DNA from: Eubacteriales bacterium
GTDB lineage: Bacteria > Bacillota > Clostridia > Christensenellales > CAG-138
NCBI GenBank assembly: GCA_021372675.1
Contig: JAJFTZ010000102.1
Coordinates: 1 to 42,926, forward strand
Reading direction: 5' to 3'
Length of the DNA: 42,926 nucleotides
The notes beneath the pieces are model-generated. The model did not search any database, was not told the DNA's origin, and worked only from the letters and a program-made list of their open reading frames with translations. This document shows positions 26,767 to 38,062 of this stretch, one piece after another. The translations under genes and the position numbers were made by a program. The first letter of the stretch is position 1. Every line of letters starts with the position of its first letter.

Positions 26767-27709
26767 CGGCTTGCTCCTTCACCTCCTCGATCTTTCGCGC
26801 GCCGCGCGGCAGCATGTTCGCGCCGTATAAGCCTAGGAGCACCGCCAGCGTGCCCGCGCCCTGCCAGAGCGAGAAAGCCTCCTTGAGGATGATCACGCCC
26901 GCGAGCACGCTGATCACGGTCGTGAGGCCCGCGAAGCTCGCCGAGCGCGTCGCGCCCAAAAGCTCGATGCCGTAATTGCACAGGAAAAAGCCAATGGCGC
27001 AGCAGCCCACGCCTAAATAGAGTACGCTCCAAAGAAAATTCGTATCCCGAAACGGCAGCGTTAAAAACTCCCCGACGGTGTTGTTGATGCCGTGCTCCAC
27101 GAACGCCGCGCCGCAGAACACGAGCGCGCCGAGCGCCATCATCACAAAGGTTTTTTCGGCGCTCGAAAAGGCCGAGGCTTTGCGCGAAAACAGCACGAAG
27201 AAGCTGTCGGAAAACATGGCAACCGTCAAAAGCGCGTAGCCGAGCACGTTGAGCGACGAGGAAAAGCCCTTTACGAGCGCTATGCCCGTCACGCCTAGCA
27301 CCGAGAGCACGATGCTAACAACCTGCCTTTTCGTGGGCGGCTCGTGGAGCAGCGGGCCCGAAAAAATAAGCGTTACGATGGGGATGCACGCGAGCAGCGT
27401 TCCGCTTTCCGAGGCCGTGGTGAGCTTGATGCCCGTGGTTTCGGCGAGATAGTAGATAACCGGCTGGAACACGGCGATCATCAAAAGCGGCCTTAAGTTT
27501 TTGCCCTTAAGATCGAGCTTGACGGCGCGCAAAAGCGCCATCAGCCCCATCGCCGCAAACGCAATGAAAAAGCGCCACGCGAGAAGCGTCAGCGCGCTCA
27601 CGTTTTCCACCGTGATTTTTACGAACAGGAAGCTGAAGCCGAACAAAAACGCCGCCAGGAGATGGCACAGCGTTCCGACGATGATGTTTTTGCGCTCATG
27701 GTCATTCAT
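26744..27709 (-). CDS. EamA/DMT family metabolite transporter
   Basis: The product has 321 residues and ten predicted helices in two EamA repeats. The first (LLAAFLFGFSFLFVKITVEN) and the second (LLTVAMFSDSFFVLFSRKAS) carry the family's aromatic-rich first helices. AGVIILKEAFSLWQGAGTL is the typical penultimate segment (ExxxxxxxxG). These are drug/metabolite exporters of the inner membrane with varied substrates. A short charged C-terminal tail (KIEEVKEQADETEEHA) is present. The start at 27709 has GGACGGT before it. First gene of a two-gene unit with the DUF218 gene. Confidence 0.92.
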   Translation of the reverse strand: MNDHERKNIIVGTLCHLLAAFLFGFSFLFVKITVENVSALTLLAWRFFIAFAAMGLMALLRAVKLDLKGKNLRPLLMIAVFQPVIYYLAETTGIKLTTASESGTLLACIPIVTLIFSGPLLHEPPTKRQVVSIVLSVLGVTGIALVKGFSSSLNVLGYALLTVAMFSDSFFVLFSRKASAFSSAEKTFVMMALGALVFCGAAFVEHGINNTVGEFLTLPFRDTNFLWSVLYLGVGCCAIGFFLCNYGIELLGATRSASFAGLTTVISVLAGVIILKEAFSLWQGAGTLAVLLGLYGANMLPRGARKIEEVKEQADETEEHA

Positions 27710-27782
27710 ACCGTCCAGTGTAGCACAAAGGTGCTCTTCACGTAAATAATTTGTGACAATCCGGCGCGGAAAGCCGGAATTG

Positions 27783-27811
27783 TTGTAATGCTCCTATAAG
27801 CGTGGTAAAAT
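27783..27811 (+). promoter_or_regulatory. Promoter of secA
   Basis: TTGTAA (27783-27788) and TAAAAT (27806-27811) with a 17-base spacer. This gives a transcript start near 27818 and a leader of about 135 bases. Confidence 0.5.
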
Positions 27812-27923
27812 AGCCGCGTGGCGTCTATTTTACGCTTTTATTTATGCGCGCGCGATCTTTGGCCTTACGGCCAAACGCGCATGCGCGGATTTTACCATGA
27901 TCGCTTCGCATCCATGGTAAAAT
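27805..27923 (+). promoter_or_regulatory. Hairpin-rich secA leader
   Basis: Three inverted repeats in series: GTAAAATAG/CTATTTTAC (27805-27833), TTTGGCC/GGCCAAA with loop TTAC (27858-27875), and ATTTTACCATG/CATGGTAAAAT (27889-27923). The last ends 15 bases before the GGAGGG ribosome site. The left arm of the first repeat can also pair with the left arm of the third, so alternative folds are possible. A 18-codon open frame (27844-27900) ends inside the third hairpin but has no clear ribosome site. Confidence 0.5.
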
Positions 27924-27953
27924 GAGCAGACGCCGATTCGGAGGGAAAACGAA

Positions 27954-30689
<2,736 letters not shown>

Positions 30690-30729
30690 CGTAACGAATA
30701 TACCCATCTCCCAACACAAAATTCTTTTG

Positions 30730-30755
30730 GTTACTTTTCTTTCAAGAAAAGTAAC
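30730..30755. repeat. GTTACTTTTCTT hairpin repeat between secA and prfB
   Basis: A 12-bp inverted repeat (GTTACTTTTCTT and AAGAAAAGTAAC) with almost no loop, lacking a clear T-run afterwards. Related sequence occurs at about 25441-25458. Possibly the secA transcript end, possibly a dispersed repeat. Confidence 0.5.
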
Positions 30756-30787
30756 GCCAAAATACAACGCAGAGGAAGTGAACAAGG

Positions 30788-31889
30788 GTGATCCAACTGG
30801 ACGAAGTGAAGCAGCAGCTTTTATCTTCTATGCAAACACTCAAAGAGGCAGGTGAATCCCTTTGACCTGGCTTCACTGAAGCAGGAAAAAGGGGATTTGG
30901 AGGCGCGCATGGCGCGGGACGGCTTTTGGAACGATGTGGAAGCCGCCAACAAGGTCAACCAGCGCATGAAAACGGTAACGGCCAAGCTCGAAAAGTTCGA
31001 AAAGCTCACGCGCGCGGGCGACGATGTGGAAACGCTCATTGAGCTCGCCGAGGAGGCGGACGATGTGGGCATGGTCGCTGAAATTTTAGAGGAGTACCGC
31101 GTTTTCGCCGAAAAGGTGGACGCGCTTCGCCTCGAAACGCTCTTGAGGGGCGAATACGACGATAAAAACGCCGTGCTTTCGCTGCACGCGGGCGCGGGCG
31201 GCACCGAGGCGCAGGACTGGGTTTCCATACTCTACCGCATGTATACCCGTTACTGCGAGAACAAGGGCTATTCCGTGCGGGTGCTCGACCTTTTAGACGG
31301 CGACGAGGCGGGCATCAAAAGCGTCACCTTCGAGGTGGACGGCGAAAACGCTTACGGCTATCTGAAGGCGGAGAAGGGGGTGCACAGGCTTGTGCGCATT
31401 TCCCCGTTCGATTCCTCGGGCAGGCGGCACACGTCGTTCGCGTCGCTCGACGTAACGCCCATTTTCGACGACAACGATACCGGCATAGAGATCGACCCCG
31501 ACGACTTAAGGGTGGATACCTACCGCTCGAGCGGCGCGGGCGGCCAGCATGTCAATAAAACGAGCTCGGCTATACGCATCACGCATCTGCCCACGAACAT
31601 CGTGGTGCAATGCCAAAACGAGCGTTCCCAGCTTCAAAACCGCGAAACGGCCATGCGCATGCTCATGGGCAAGCTCTTGGAGCTTCAGGAGCGCGAGCGC
31701 ATGGAGCAGATGTCGCAAATCAAGGGCGAAATGAAAAAAATCGAATGGGGGAGCCAGATCCGCTCCTATGTGTTCCAGCCCTATACGCTGGTGAAGGACC
31801 ATCGCACCAATGTGGAAAACGGCAACATTCAGGCGGTGATGGATGGGGATTTGGACGCGTTTATCAACGCGTATCTGGTGCAGTCATGA
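30788..31889 (+). CDS. prfB: Peptide chain release factor 2, with programmed +1 frameshift
   Basis: The product is read as 30788-30862 joined to 30864-31889, giving 366 residues, the usual RF2 length. Translation starts at a GTG (AGAGGAAG nine bases before) and reads VIQLDEVKQQLL up to CTT TGA at 30860-30865. A +1 slip at CTT then continues into DLASLKQEKGD. RF2 recognises UGA and UAA stop codons. The SSGAGGQHVNKTSSAIRITH segment with the catalytic GGQ and the SPF codon-recognition motif (VRISPFDSSGRR) are present. Its TGA stop overlaps the ATG of the next gene (ATGA). Confidence 0.97.
30849..30865 (+). promoter_or_regulatory. prfB autoregulatory frameshift site
   Basis: CTT TGA C preceded by a Shine-Dalgarno-like AGGTG at 30850-30854. 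In-frame UGA is read by RF2 itself. When RF2 is scarce the ribosome slips +1 on CTT and makes more RF2. This is the well-known RF2 autoregulation. Confidence 0.95.
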
Positions 31890-32926
31890 TGGAATTTAAA
31901 AAATCCTTTGCGAGCGACAACTGCGCAACGGCGCACCCGCGCGTCATGGAAAGGCTTTTCGCGGTGAACGCGGGGCACGCCCTTTCCTACGGCGACGACG
32001 CATATACCCAAATGGTGCAAAAAAAGCTCTGCGAGCTTTTCGGTGGCGCGTGCGAGGCGCATTTCGTGTTCAACGGCTCCGGCGCGAACGCCGTGTGCCT
32101 CAACGCCATGTGCCCCACGTGGGGCGGCATCATCTGCACGGAGCTTGCGCATATCAACTGCGACGAAACGGGCGCCGTGGAGCATTTAACGGGCGGCAAG
32201 CTGTACGCGCTCAGAGGCAACGCCAAAAACAAGCTCACCGTGGAGGAGATGGAGCCGCTTCTTAAAAAGATCGGCAGCCAGCACGCGAGCCAGCCCAAGG
32301 TGATCTCCATCACGCAGTGCACGGAGACGGGCACGGTCTATAAAGTCGAAGAGGTTCGCGCCATCGCGGATTTCGCGCACGCGAACGGTATGCTTCTGCA
32401 TATGGACGGCGCGCGTTTCGCAAACGCCGTCGCCGCTTTGGGGTGCACGCCCGCCGCGCTCACAAGGCTCGCGGGTGTGGATGCGCTTTCCTTCGGCTTA
32501 AGCAAAAACGGCGGCATGTTCGGCGAGGCCGTGGTGTGCTTTAAGGACTTGAACCATATGCCGTACGTGCGCAAGTCCTGCACGCAGCTTATCTCCAAAA
32601 TGCGCTTCATCGCCGCGCAGTTCGATGTTATGCTTGAAGACAACCTGTGGCTTCGCTGCGCCGCGCACGCCAACGCTATGGCGAAGCGCCTGAGCGAGGG
32701 GATTTGCACCGTGGAGGGCGCCTTCTGCGCCGCGCCCACCGAGGCCAACGAGGTGTTCGTGGTGCTTCCGAACCATATCATAGAGCCGCTTCGCGCTTTT
32801 ATGGACTTTCACGACGCCGATTTCGGCATGGATACCGTGCGCCTCGTGGCCTCGCACGATACGACCGAGGCCGAGGTGGACGCGTTTATCGCGAAAGCGC
32901 GCGAGCTCGTGGCCGCAAACGCATAA
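31886..32926 (+). CDS. Low-specificity threonine aldolase-like PLP enzyme
   Basis: The product has 346 residues of PLP fold type I, beta-eliminating lyase family (threonine aldolase/tyrosine phenol-lyase-like). Recognisable segments are FASDNCATAHPRVMERLFAV, FVFNGSGANAVCLNAM (cofactor phosphate loop), ITQCTETGTVYKVEEVRAIA, LLHMDGARFANAVAAL (Asp binding the PLP ring) and SFGLSKNGGMFG with the Schiff-base Lys (about residue 206). Threonine aldolases cleave threonine to glycine and acetaldehyde; the exact substrate is not settled by sequence. Two adjacent ATG codons (31886, 31889) overlap the prfB stop, implying coupling. A terminator follows. Confidence 0.9.
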   Translation: MMEFKKSFASDNCATAHPRVMERLFAVNAGHALSYGDDAYTQMVQKKLCELFGGACEAHFVFNGSGANAVCLNAMCPTWGGIICTELAHINCDETGAVEHLTGGKLYALRGNAKNKLTVEEMEPLLKKIGSQHASQPKVISITQCTETGTVYKVEEVRAIADFAHANGMLLHMDGARFANAVAALGCTPAALTRLAGVDALSFGLSKNGGMFGEAVVCFKDLNHMPYVRKSCTQLISKMRFIAAQFDVMLEDNLWLRCAAHANAMAKRLSEGICTVEGAFCAAPTEANEVFVVLPNHIIEPLRAFMDFHDADFGMDTVRLVASHDTTEAEVDAFIAKARELVAANA

Positions 32927-32941
32927 AAACGATAATTTTTC

Positions 32942-32961
32942 GCAAAAAAGCTGTTTTTTGC
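32942..32961 (+). terminator. Terminator-like hairpin after the aldolase gene
   Basis: GCAAAAAA (32942-32949) pairs with TTTTTTGC (32954-32961) around GCTG. It is AT-rich and short, so the strength is uncertain. Confidence 0.45.
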
Positions 32962-33049
32962 AGAGGAATATTAAGTTTTCTACGGAATTACCGATGTATA
33001 AGTTAAGGATGCACGGAAGCGTCCGAAACCATCCAAAGGAGTGGACATT

Positions 33050-33649
33050 ATGCAGGTAGATAACAGTTACATCGGCAGCGTACTCAACGCTTATACAACA
33101 AGCACCTCTGCCGAAGCCGTGCAGGCCGTGAAGGATATCGCGGCGGGCACGACGGGCGAGGGCGAAAAGGCATACGAGGTTGGCGAGGGCGAAAAGAACT
33201 CCGCCTTTCAGGTCGACTACAACAAAATAAGCGCCCTCAAAGCCGATTACCGAAAAGGTTACGACGCGTTTCGCCAAATGGTCTCCACCCTCGTGTTAAA
33301 GCAGGGCGCGGCCTCTCAGGGCGTGATGAACCGCATTTTCGGCGCGAACGGCAACTTCGAAGGGATCCAAAACCTCAAGGACGCCATCGCCTCCCTCGAG
33401 GTGGACGACGCGACCCGCGCGGAAGCCGCCTCTCTGGTGGCGGAGGACGGCGCGTGGGGCGTGAAGCAGGTATCCGAAAACCTTCTCAACTTCGCTAAGG
33501 CCGCCGCGGGCGGCGACGCCGCGCAGCTCGAAAAGATGAAAAACGCGTTTTTGAAGGGCTTTGAGCAGGCGGAAAAGGCATGGGGCGGCAAGCTGCCCGA
33601 GATCAGCTATAAAACCAAGGAAGCGGTTCTCAAAGGCTTCGAGGAATAA
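33050..33649 (+). CDS. Small unknown cytoplasmic protein with helical C-terminal half
   Basis: The product has 199 residues with no signal peptide or membrane segment. The N-terminus is low-complexity (Ala, Thr, Ser, Gly, Glu), then a helical part with KQGAASQGVMNRIFGANGNF appears. The C-terminal motif LKGFEQAEKAWGGKLPEISY, ending in KTKEAVLKGFEE, recalls the GF-x-x-A...LP-x-I-s-x-x-T-x-x-x-V pattern of DUF5610-like proteins. This match is tentative. The ATG at 33050 is decided by AAAGGAG eight bases before it; a GTG at 33041 lies too close to that site. Stands alone between two hairpins. Confidence 0.8.
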   Translation: MQVDNSYIGSVLNAYTTSTSAEAVQAVKDIAAGTTGEGEKAYEVGEGEKNSAFQVDYNKISALKADYRKGYDAFRQMVSTLVLKQGAASQGVMNRIFGANGNFEGIQNLKDAIASLEVDDATRAEAASLVAEDGAWGVKQVSENLLNFAKAAAGGDAAQLEKMKNAFLKGFEQAEKAWGGKLPEISYKTKEAVLKGFEE

Positions 33650-33663
33650 AATAACGCAATAAA

Positions 33664-33698
33664 AGCGATGACCACCGGTTAAACCGGCGGTCATCGCT
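33664..33698 (+). terminator. Palindrome P1 after the small unknown gene
   Basis: A long stem (AGCGATGACC-A-CCGGTT with its partner, one mismatch) 15 bases after the stop at 33649, fit for a terminator although no long T-run follows. Its 29-base core (33667-33695) recurs at 33899-33927 with two differences. Confidence 0.7.
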
Positions 33699-33719
33699 CA
33701 AACTATCAAAAAAGCCCTA

Positions 33720-33931
33720 AGGGTTCGGGGGCCGCGGCCCCCGGAGGCTTCCAACCGCCGCCGGCGGCATGTGCGGTGGCGGCGGAAAGCCTTGCAATGC
33801 AAGGCTTTCTTTGCAGGAACAACCGGCCGCGCCGAAGGTGCAGGTTGTTCCTGTGAAGCTCGAAAAAGTGCCGCGGGCACTTTTTCGACAAGCAAAGTGA
33901 TGACCACCGGTTTAACCGGTGGTCATCACTT
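33720..33931. repeat. Multi-hairpin structured repeat, copy B
   Basis: Same stem order as copy A: CGGGGGC/GCCCCCG (33726-33743); CCGCCGCC and partner with the conserved GGCGGCATGTGCGGT loop; AAAGCCTTGC/GCAAGGCTTT (33786-33808); CAGGAACAACC/GGTTGTTCCTG (33814-33853); TCGAAAAAGTGCC/GGCACTTTTTCGA (33860-33888). A terminal long palindrome P2 (33895-33931) is unrelated in sequence to copy A's terminal hairpin but near-identical to P1. The element sits between the unknown gene and the end of the sugar ABC operon. No gene is seen between 33650 and 34054. Confidence 0.8.
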
Positions 33932-33940
33932 TTATCAACA

Positions 33941-33973
33941 AAGCCGACGCCGCTCGAAAGGCGGCGTCGGCTT
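33941..33973 (-). terminator. Terminator of the sugar-type ABC transporter operon
   Basis: A 13-bp perfect stem AAGCCGACGCCGC/GCGGCGTCGGCTT with a 7-base loop lies downstream (minus strand) of the binding-protein gene, followed on that strand by TTTGTTGAT. Confidence 0.7.
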
Positions 33974-34054
33974 GCGCAATTATAAATGTTTCCGCGATCG
34001 GCACCCTTTTTTTCCGCCGAAGCAACGGGGTCCGGTTATGTCGGAACGGCCTGA

Positions 34055-35164
34055 TCAGGAAATCCTGTTTTCATACAGGCCCGGGTTATCCGGCTGCACT
34101 TCCAGCGGGCAGAGCGGGCCGGCCATGATGATCTGCAGGCCTTCGCAGTCGTCATTCTTAGCTACCACGGCGGGGGACCACAGAGCGCCTTCCTCCGCGA
34201 GCACGTCGCCTTCCTTGGGCAGTTCACCCGTCTTGCTTTGGAAGATCTTGTCGAACAGCTCGATGGCCATGATAGCGGAATCCAGCGCGGGCTGCTCGAC
34301 CGCGCAGTACAGCTTGCCCTGCTTGATCAGCTCGATACCCTCGGTACCGATGCAGATGCCCGATACGAACAGGTCGGCGGGGTTTAACCCGGCATTCTCA
34401 ATGGCGGAAATAACGCCGGCAGCCTGACAATCCGGGGTATGGCAGTATACCGCGACCACGTCGCTGCCCACGCGGGTGAGCATGTTAGCCGTAACGGTGT
34501 AGGCCGAATCGTTCTCCCACTTGCCTTCGCCCTCCACAACCGTCAGCTGCGGGTACTGGCTGATGATGTTTTTAAAGCCCTCGTCGCAGTCCTTGGCAAA
34601 GGTATCGATGAGCACGCCCCAGACCTCCAGCACGGTGCCGGTGGGCACTTCGCCGTTGTTCTTAGCCTTAAGGCCGTCGATCATGGCTTGCGCGGCTTTT
34701 TCGGAGGCCTTAACCAGATCGAAGGTAATGAAGTAATCGATCTTGCCGCCGGTGGGGGAGGTGTCCAGCGCCATAATAGGAATGCCCAGAGCGTTCAGCT
34801 TTTCAATGCCCGGCGTGATGGCGTCCTTATCCTCGCAGCCGGAGAAGATAAAGCCGTCGATGCCCATGGCGATGAAGTTATCGATGGTATCGAGTGTTTT
34901 GATGGCGTCGCCTTGAATATCGATGACCGTCAGCTCCCAGCCGCGTTCATCGCAGGCCTGCTGCGCGCCGAGGTTGAACGCCTGAGAGTAGGCGACTCCA
35001 AGGTCCTGCACGCACATTCCGATGTGGATTTTGCCGTCCGAATCGCCTGCCGCGGCCGTGTCGCCGCTTCCCTGCGTTTCCGTGGGGCCCGCGCAGCCAA
35101 AGGTCAAGAGCGCTGCCATACATACCAGCATCAGGGCGATCGGCTTTTTGAGGTGCTTCATCAT
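34055..35164 (-). CDS. Sugar-type ABC transporter substrate-binding lipoprotein (LacI-like fold)
   Basis: The product has 369 residues. Its signal peptide has a lipobox (LTFGCAG) and predicted lipidation at C24, followed by a Thr/Gly/Asp linker. The mature part has the type I periplasmic binding fold: IHIGMCVQDLGVAYSQAFNL, GAQQACDERGWELTVID, DTIDNFIAMGIDGFIFSG, LGIPIMALDTSP and AVYCHTPDCQAAGVISAIEN. These match the Periplasmic_4 (RbsB/XylF-type) family, which binds sugars, autoinducer-2 or purine nucleoside-like ligands. The ligand here is not known. The ribosome site is AAAGGAGGAACC. It is the last gene of the operon, 93 bases after the permease stop. Confidence 0.93.
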   Translation of the reverse strand: MMKHLKKPIALMLVCMAALLTFGCAGPTETQGSGDTAAAGDSDGKIHIGMCVQDLGVAYSQAFNLGAQQACDERGWELTVIDIQGDAIKTLDTIDNFIAMGIDGFIFSGCEDKDAITPGIEKLNALGIPIMALDTSPTGGKIDYFITFDLVKASEKAAQAMIDGLKAKNNGEVPTGTVLEVWGVLIDTFAKDCDEGFKNIISQYPQLTVVEGEGKWENDSAYTVTANMLTRVGSDVVAVYCHTPDCQAAGVISAIENAGLNPADLFVSGICIGTEGIELIKQGKLYCAVEQPALDSAIMAIELFDKIFQSKTGELPKEGDVLAEEGALWSPAVVAKNDDCEGLQIIMAGPLCPLEVQPDNPGLYENRIS

Positions 35165-35257
35165 GCTCGTGGTTCCTCCTTTATTTTTGTTCGTTTCGGG
35201 GGTTCATTTTAAGAAACGGTTGGGGCAGCGCGCGGCCACCTTTGGGGATTCGTTCCG

Positions 35258-36277
35258 TTACTCCGCCGAACACGCGACCGTATCGGCATTGGCGAGCTTC
35301 CGGATGTTTTCGTGGCGCATGATGCTGTCCCTGAGCTGCACGCGAAGCCGGTCGAGCAAAATGGCCGCAAAGATCAGCATGCCCTTGGTAGCGTACACGA
35401 GGCTGACGTATACGCCCTGCAGCGTCAAGGCGTTATCTATCATGCCGAGCAGCAGCGCGCCGCCGAGCATGCCGATGGGCTTGCCCTTGCCGCCCTCGAA
35501 CGAGCCGCCGCCTAAGATGGCGCCCGCAAACGACATCATGACCAAATCCTTGCCCATCGTATTGGAAACCGCTTCCTGCCGGCCCGCGGCGATAAGGCCC
35601 GCGATAGCGGCCAAAAGCCCCGCGAACATGAATGCGCCGATGATGACCCCCTTCGTTTTTATGCCGGAAATGAACGCGGCGCGGCGGTTTCCTCCCGTGA
35701 GCAGGAATTTGCGCCCAAAGACGGTATAGCGGAAGATCAGCTCAAAGATGATGAAAATCAGCAGGAAGGCGATGATGGCGGCTTGGATGGTGCCGATCGC
35801 GCCCTTGCCGATGAAGGAATAAACCTTCGGCAGGCCCGTGATGGAAAACGGGATGGCAAACTGCACAAAGCCGCGCAGCATGATCTCCATGGCCATGGTC
35901 ATAAGGAAGGAGTTCATTCCGAGCCGCGCTACGCATACGCCGTTGATGAGGCCGACCCCGGCGCCCAGAGCGAGGGTGAGAAGCAGCATAACGACCGGGT
36001 TGATCGTTCCGCCTGTTTTGCTCCAAAGGAGCACGATGATGCACGGCGCAAAGGGCAAAACGCCGTCGAGCGACATATCGAGCTCGCCGACCATGCACAC
36101 GATGCCTTGGCCAAGCACCAACAGGCCCAGAATCGAGGATTGATAGAGGATGTTTTTCAGGTTCTGCCCGGAAAAAAAGTTTTTGGTCCAGAGCGCATTG
36201 ATGATAAAGAACGCCGCAACGATCACCCAAACCAGATTGTCCAACAACGCCAATTCAATTTTTGTTACTCTCCTCAC
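35258..36277 (-). CDS. Sugar-type ABC transporter permease (RbsC-like)
   Basis: The product has 339 residues with eight to ten helices of the BPD_transp_2 family. Typical stretches are GLLVLGQGIVCMVGELDMSL (RbsC xTGGIDLS position, here VGELDMS), GAGVGLINGVCVARLGMNSF (G-x-x-NG motif) and ALLLGMIDNALTLQGV near the C-terminus. It starts with GTG, the GTGA overlapping the stop of the ATPase gene, with GGAG eight bases before. Unlike most RbsC proteins the usual GGIDLS Ser/Gly pattern is altered. Confidence 0.94.
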   Translation of the reverse strand: MRRVTKIELALLDNLVWVIVAAFFIINALWTKNFFSGQNLKNILYQSSILGLLVLGQGIVCMVGELDMSLDGVLPFAPCIIVLLWSKTGGTINPVVMLLLTLALGAGVGLINGVCVARLGMNSFLMTMAMEIMLRGFVQFAIPFSITGLPKVYSFIGKGAIGTIQAAIIAFLLIFIIFELIFRYTVFGRKFLLTGGNRRAAFISGIKTKGVIIGAFMFAGLLAAIAGLIAAGRQEAVSNTMGKDLVMMSFAGAILGGGSFEGGKGKPIGMLGGALLLGMIDNALTLQGVYVSLVYATKGMLIFAAILLDRLRVQLRDSIMRHENIRKLANADTVACSAE

Positions 36278-37815
36278 GATGCATGCTCCTCGTTTTTCTT
36301 CAGAATTTCGCCCTGCATGACCTGATAGATACGCATTTCGTCGAACTCGCCCTTGTCGAATTCGTCGATGATTTGGCCTCTGAAGAGCACTATGATACGG
36401 TCGCAGATTTTAATCAAATCCTCGACGCCGGGCGAGCTGATCAGAATGGCGGAATCCTTGCGCATTTCTTCATTGATGGTATGCAGCATGCTTTCCTTGG
36501 CTTCTATATCCACGCCGCGCGTGGGTTCGTCGAGAAAGCACACGCGGGGCTTCTGGGCCATAACCTTGCCCACAAGCACCTTTTGCTTGTTGCCGCCGGA
36601 AAGCTGCTGAATTTCCTGCTCCCGGGTATATGCCTTGACCCGCAGGACGTCTACAAGCTCGTCGGCCTTGCTGTTTTCCAATTTTTTCTTGATGATGCCG
36701 TTGCGGCTGACGCTTTTGAAGATGCCGATGGTCAGGTTGTGCTTGATGCTTGCGATATTGATGAGCCCTTCGCGCTCGCGTTCCTCCGCCAGATAGACCA
36801 CGCCGTCCCGCATGGCCTCGCTGGGCGCCCTGTAGCGTTTTTCCACGCCGTCGATATAAACGGTGCCTTCGTCGATCCGATCGAGCCCGACAAGGCTTTT
36901 AAAAAGCTCCGTGCGCCCCGCGCCGCGAAGGCCCGCCACGCCCACGACTTCCCCCTTGCGCAGCTGAAGGCAAACATTCTTATATTTACCGTAGCTGGTC
37001 AGGTTCCGCGTTTCAAACACGATGGGCGCGTTCGGGTCGATCTCTTTATGGGGGAGGATCGCTTTGTCGTAGTCCGCATTGCCGACGATCAGCGCGGCGA
37101 GGCTTTCCATCGTTAAATCCTTTACCTCCGCGGTGCCTACGTTATGCCCGTCGCGAAGCACCGTTACCCGGTCGCACATGTGCAGCAGCTCATCCGTACG
37201 GTGCGAGATGAGGATGACCGTTTTCCCGGACGCAATGCGCTCGCGGATAATGCCGTGGAGGATTTGCTCGTCGCGCTGGGAAAGGGACGCGGAAACCTCG
37301 TCCATGATGAGGATGTTCGCGTTTTCCACATAGCACGCTTTGATGACGAGAAGCAGCTGCTTTTCGCTGATGGACAGGTCGCCCACGGGCCGCGTAACGT
37401 CGATGGGGAAGCCGCCTTTTTCCATGATGACGGCGGCCTTTTTGTTGAGCTCATTCCAAGACACAAGCGCCTTGCCCGCTTCGTACAGGGGCATGAAGAG
37501 GTTTTCCATCACCGTGCAGTCGTTGACGACCTGAGGCTCCTGGGTGATGATGGAAATAAACTCCTTTTTTGCAACGCTGGGCGTCATGGATTTATAAACA
37601 TGCCCGTTTACACGTATTTCGCCGCGCGTGGGCGGGATAATGCCCGACATGATATCCACGAGCGTAGATTTGCCGGCGCCGTTTTTGCCGATGATCCCAT
37701 GCAGCTCGCCCTTCCTCACGCTGAAGCATACGTTTTCGAGCGCGATCGTCCCGGCGTAAAGCTTGGAAATATTGTACATCTCCAATGCGATGGAACCTTC
37801 GGATGTTTCCGCCAT
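36274..37815 (-). CDS. Sugar-type ABC transporter ATPase with two nucleotide-binding domains (RbsA/XylG-like)
   Basis: The product has 513 residues, standard for the fused double ATPase. The first domain has Walker A GKNGAGKST (about 42), DLSISEKQLL in the signature position and Walker B ILIMDEVSASL. The second domain has AGLRGAGRTELF, in which Arg replaces the Walker Lys as is usual in this family, signature QLSGGNKQKVLVGKVMA and Walker B VCFLDEPTRGVDI. AEEREREGL is the conserved linker. It powers the permease encoded next. First gene of the operon, with GGGAGGGCAACAT before its ATG and a long leader. Confidence 0.95.
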   Translation of the reverse strand: MAETSEGSIALEMYNISKLYAGTIALENVCFSVRKGELHGIIGKNGAGKSTLVDIMSGIIPPTRGEIRVNGHVYKSMTPSVAKKEFISIITQEPQVVNDCTVMENLFMPLYEAGKALVSWNELNKKAAVIMEKGGFPIDVTRPVGDLSISEKQLLLVIKACYVENANILIMDEVSASLSQRDEQILHGIIRERIASGKTVILISHRTDELLHMCDRVTVLRDGHNVGTAEVKDLTMESLAALIVGNADYDKAILPHKEIDPNAPIVFETRNLTSYGKYKNVCLQLRKGEVVGVAGLRGAGRTELFKSLVGLDRIDEGTVYIDGVEKRYRAPSEAMRDGVVYLAEEREREGLINIASIKHNLTIGIFKSVSRNGIIKKKLENSKADELVDVLRVKAYTREQEIQQLSGGNKQKVLVGKVMAQKPRVCFLDEPTRGVDIEAKESMLHTINEEMRKDSAILISSPGVEDLIKICDRIIVLFRGQIIDEFDKGEFDEMRIYQVMQGEILKKNEEHAS

Positions 37816-38055
37816 ATGTTGCCCTCCCTTCAGAAAATCAATTTACCACGCCCATAGGATCGGGCGTAATGAAGTCATTGCGGTGTAGATGACAGGGACC
37901 CCTGAGACACATCCAAAGAACGGCGGTTCCATACGGACCGTCGCCGCGGCCCGCAACGCGGGGTTTTCAAACAGACTGGTTAACGTTTAAGATATTTGCA
38001 ATTTGGCGCCTGGGACGAAATAACAGATGCAATATAAAGAAATCGGTCTTTCACT
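37816..38055 (-). promoter_or_regulatory. Long structured leader of the sugar-type ABC operon
   Basis: About 240 bases separate the predicted start site from the ATPase gene; no gene is present. On the minus strand it can form CGGCGAC-GGTCC/GGAACCGCCG with loop GTAT (about 37923-37950) and ACGCCC/GGGCGT (37848-37867) close to the ribosome site. I recognise no known riboswitch class. A regulatory role is inferred only from length and hairpins. The remaining bases to 38243 hold the promoter and the 3' flank of the regulator gene. Confidence 0.4.
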
Positions 38056-38062
38056 TTCCCAT

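Noticed and set aside
37816..38055. Known riboswitch (purine, guanidine, TPP, SAM, FMN) in the ABC operon leader
   Set aside because: None of the conserved cores I know could be found; only generic stems are visible.
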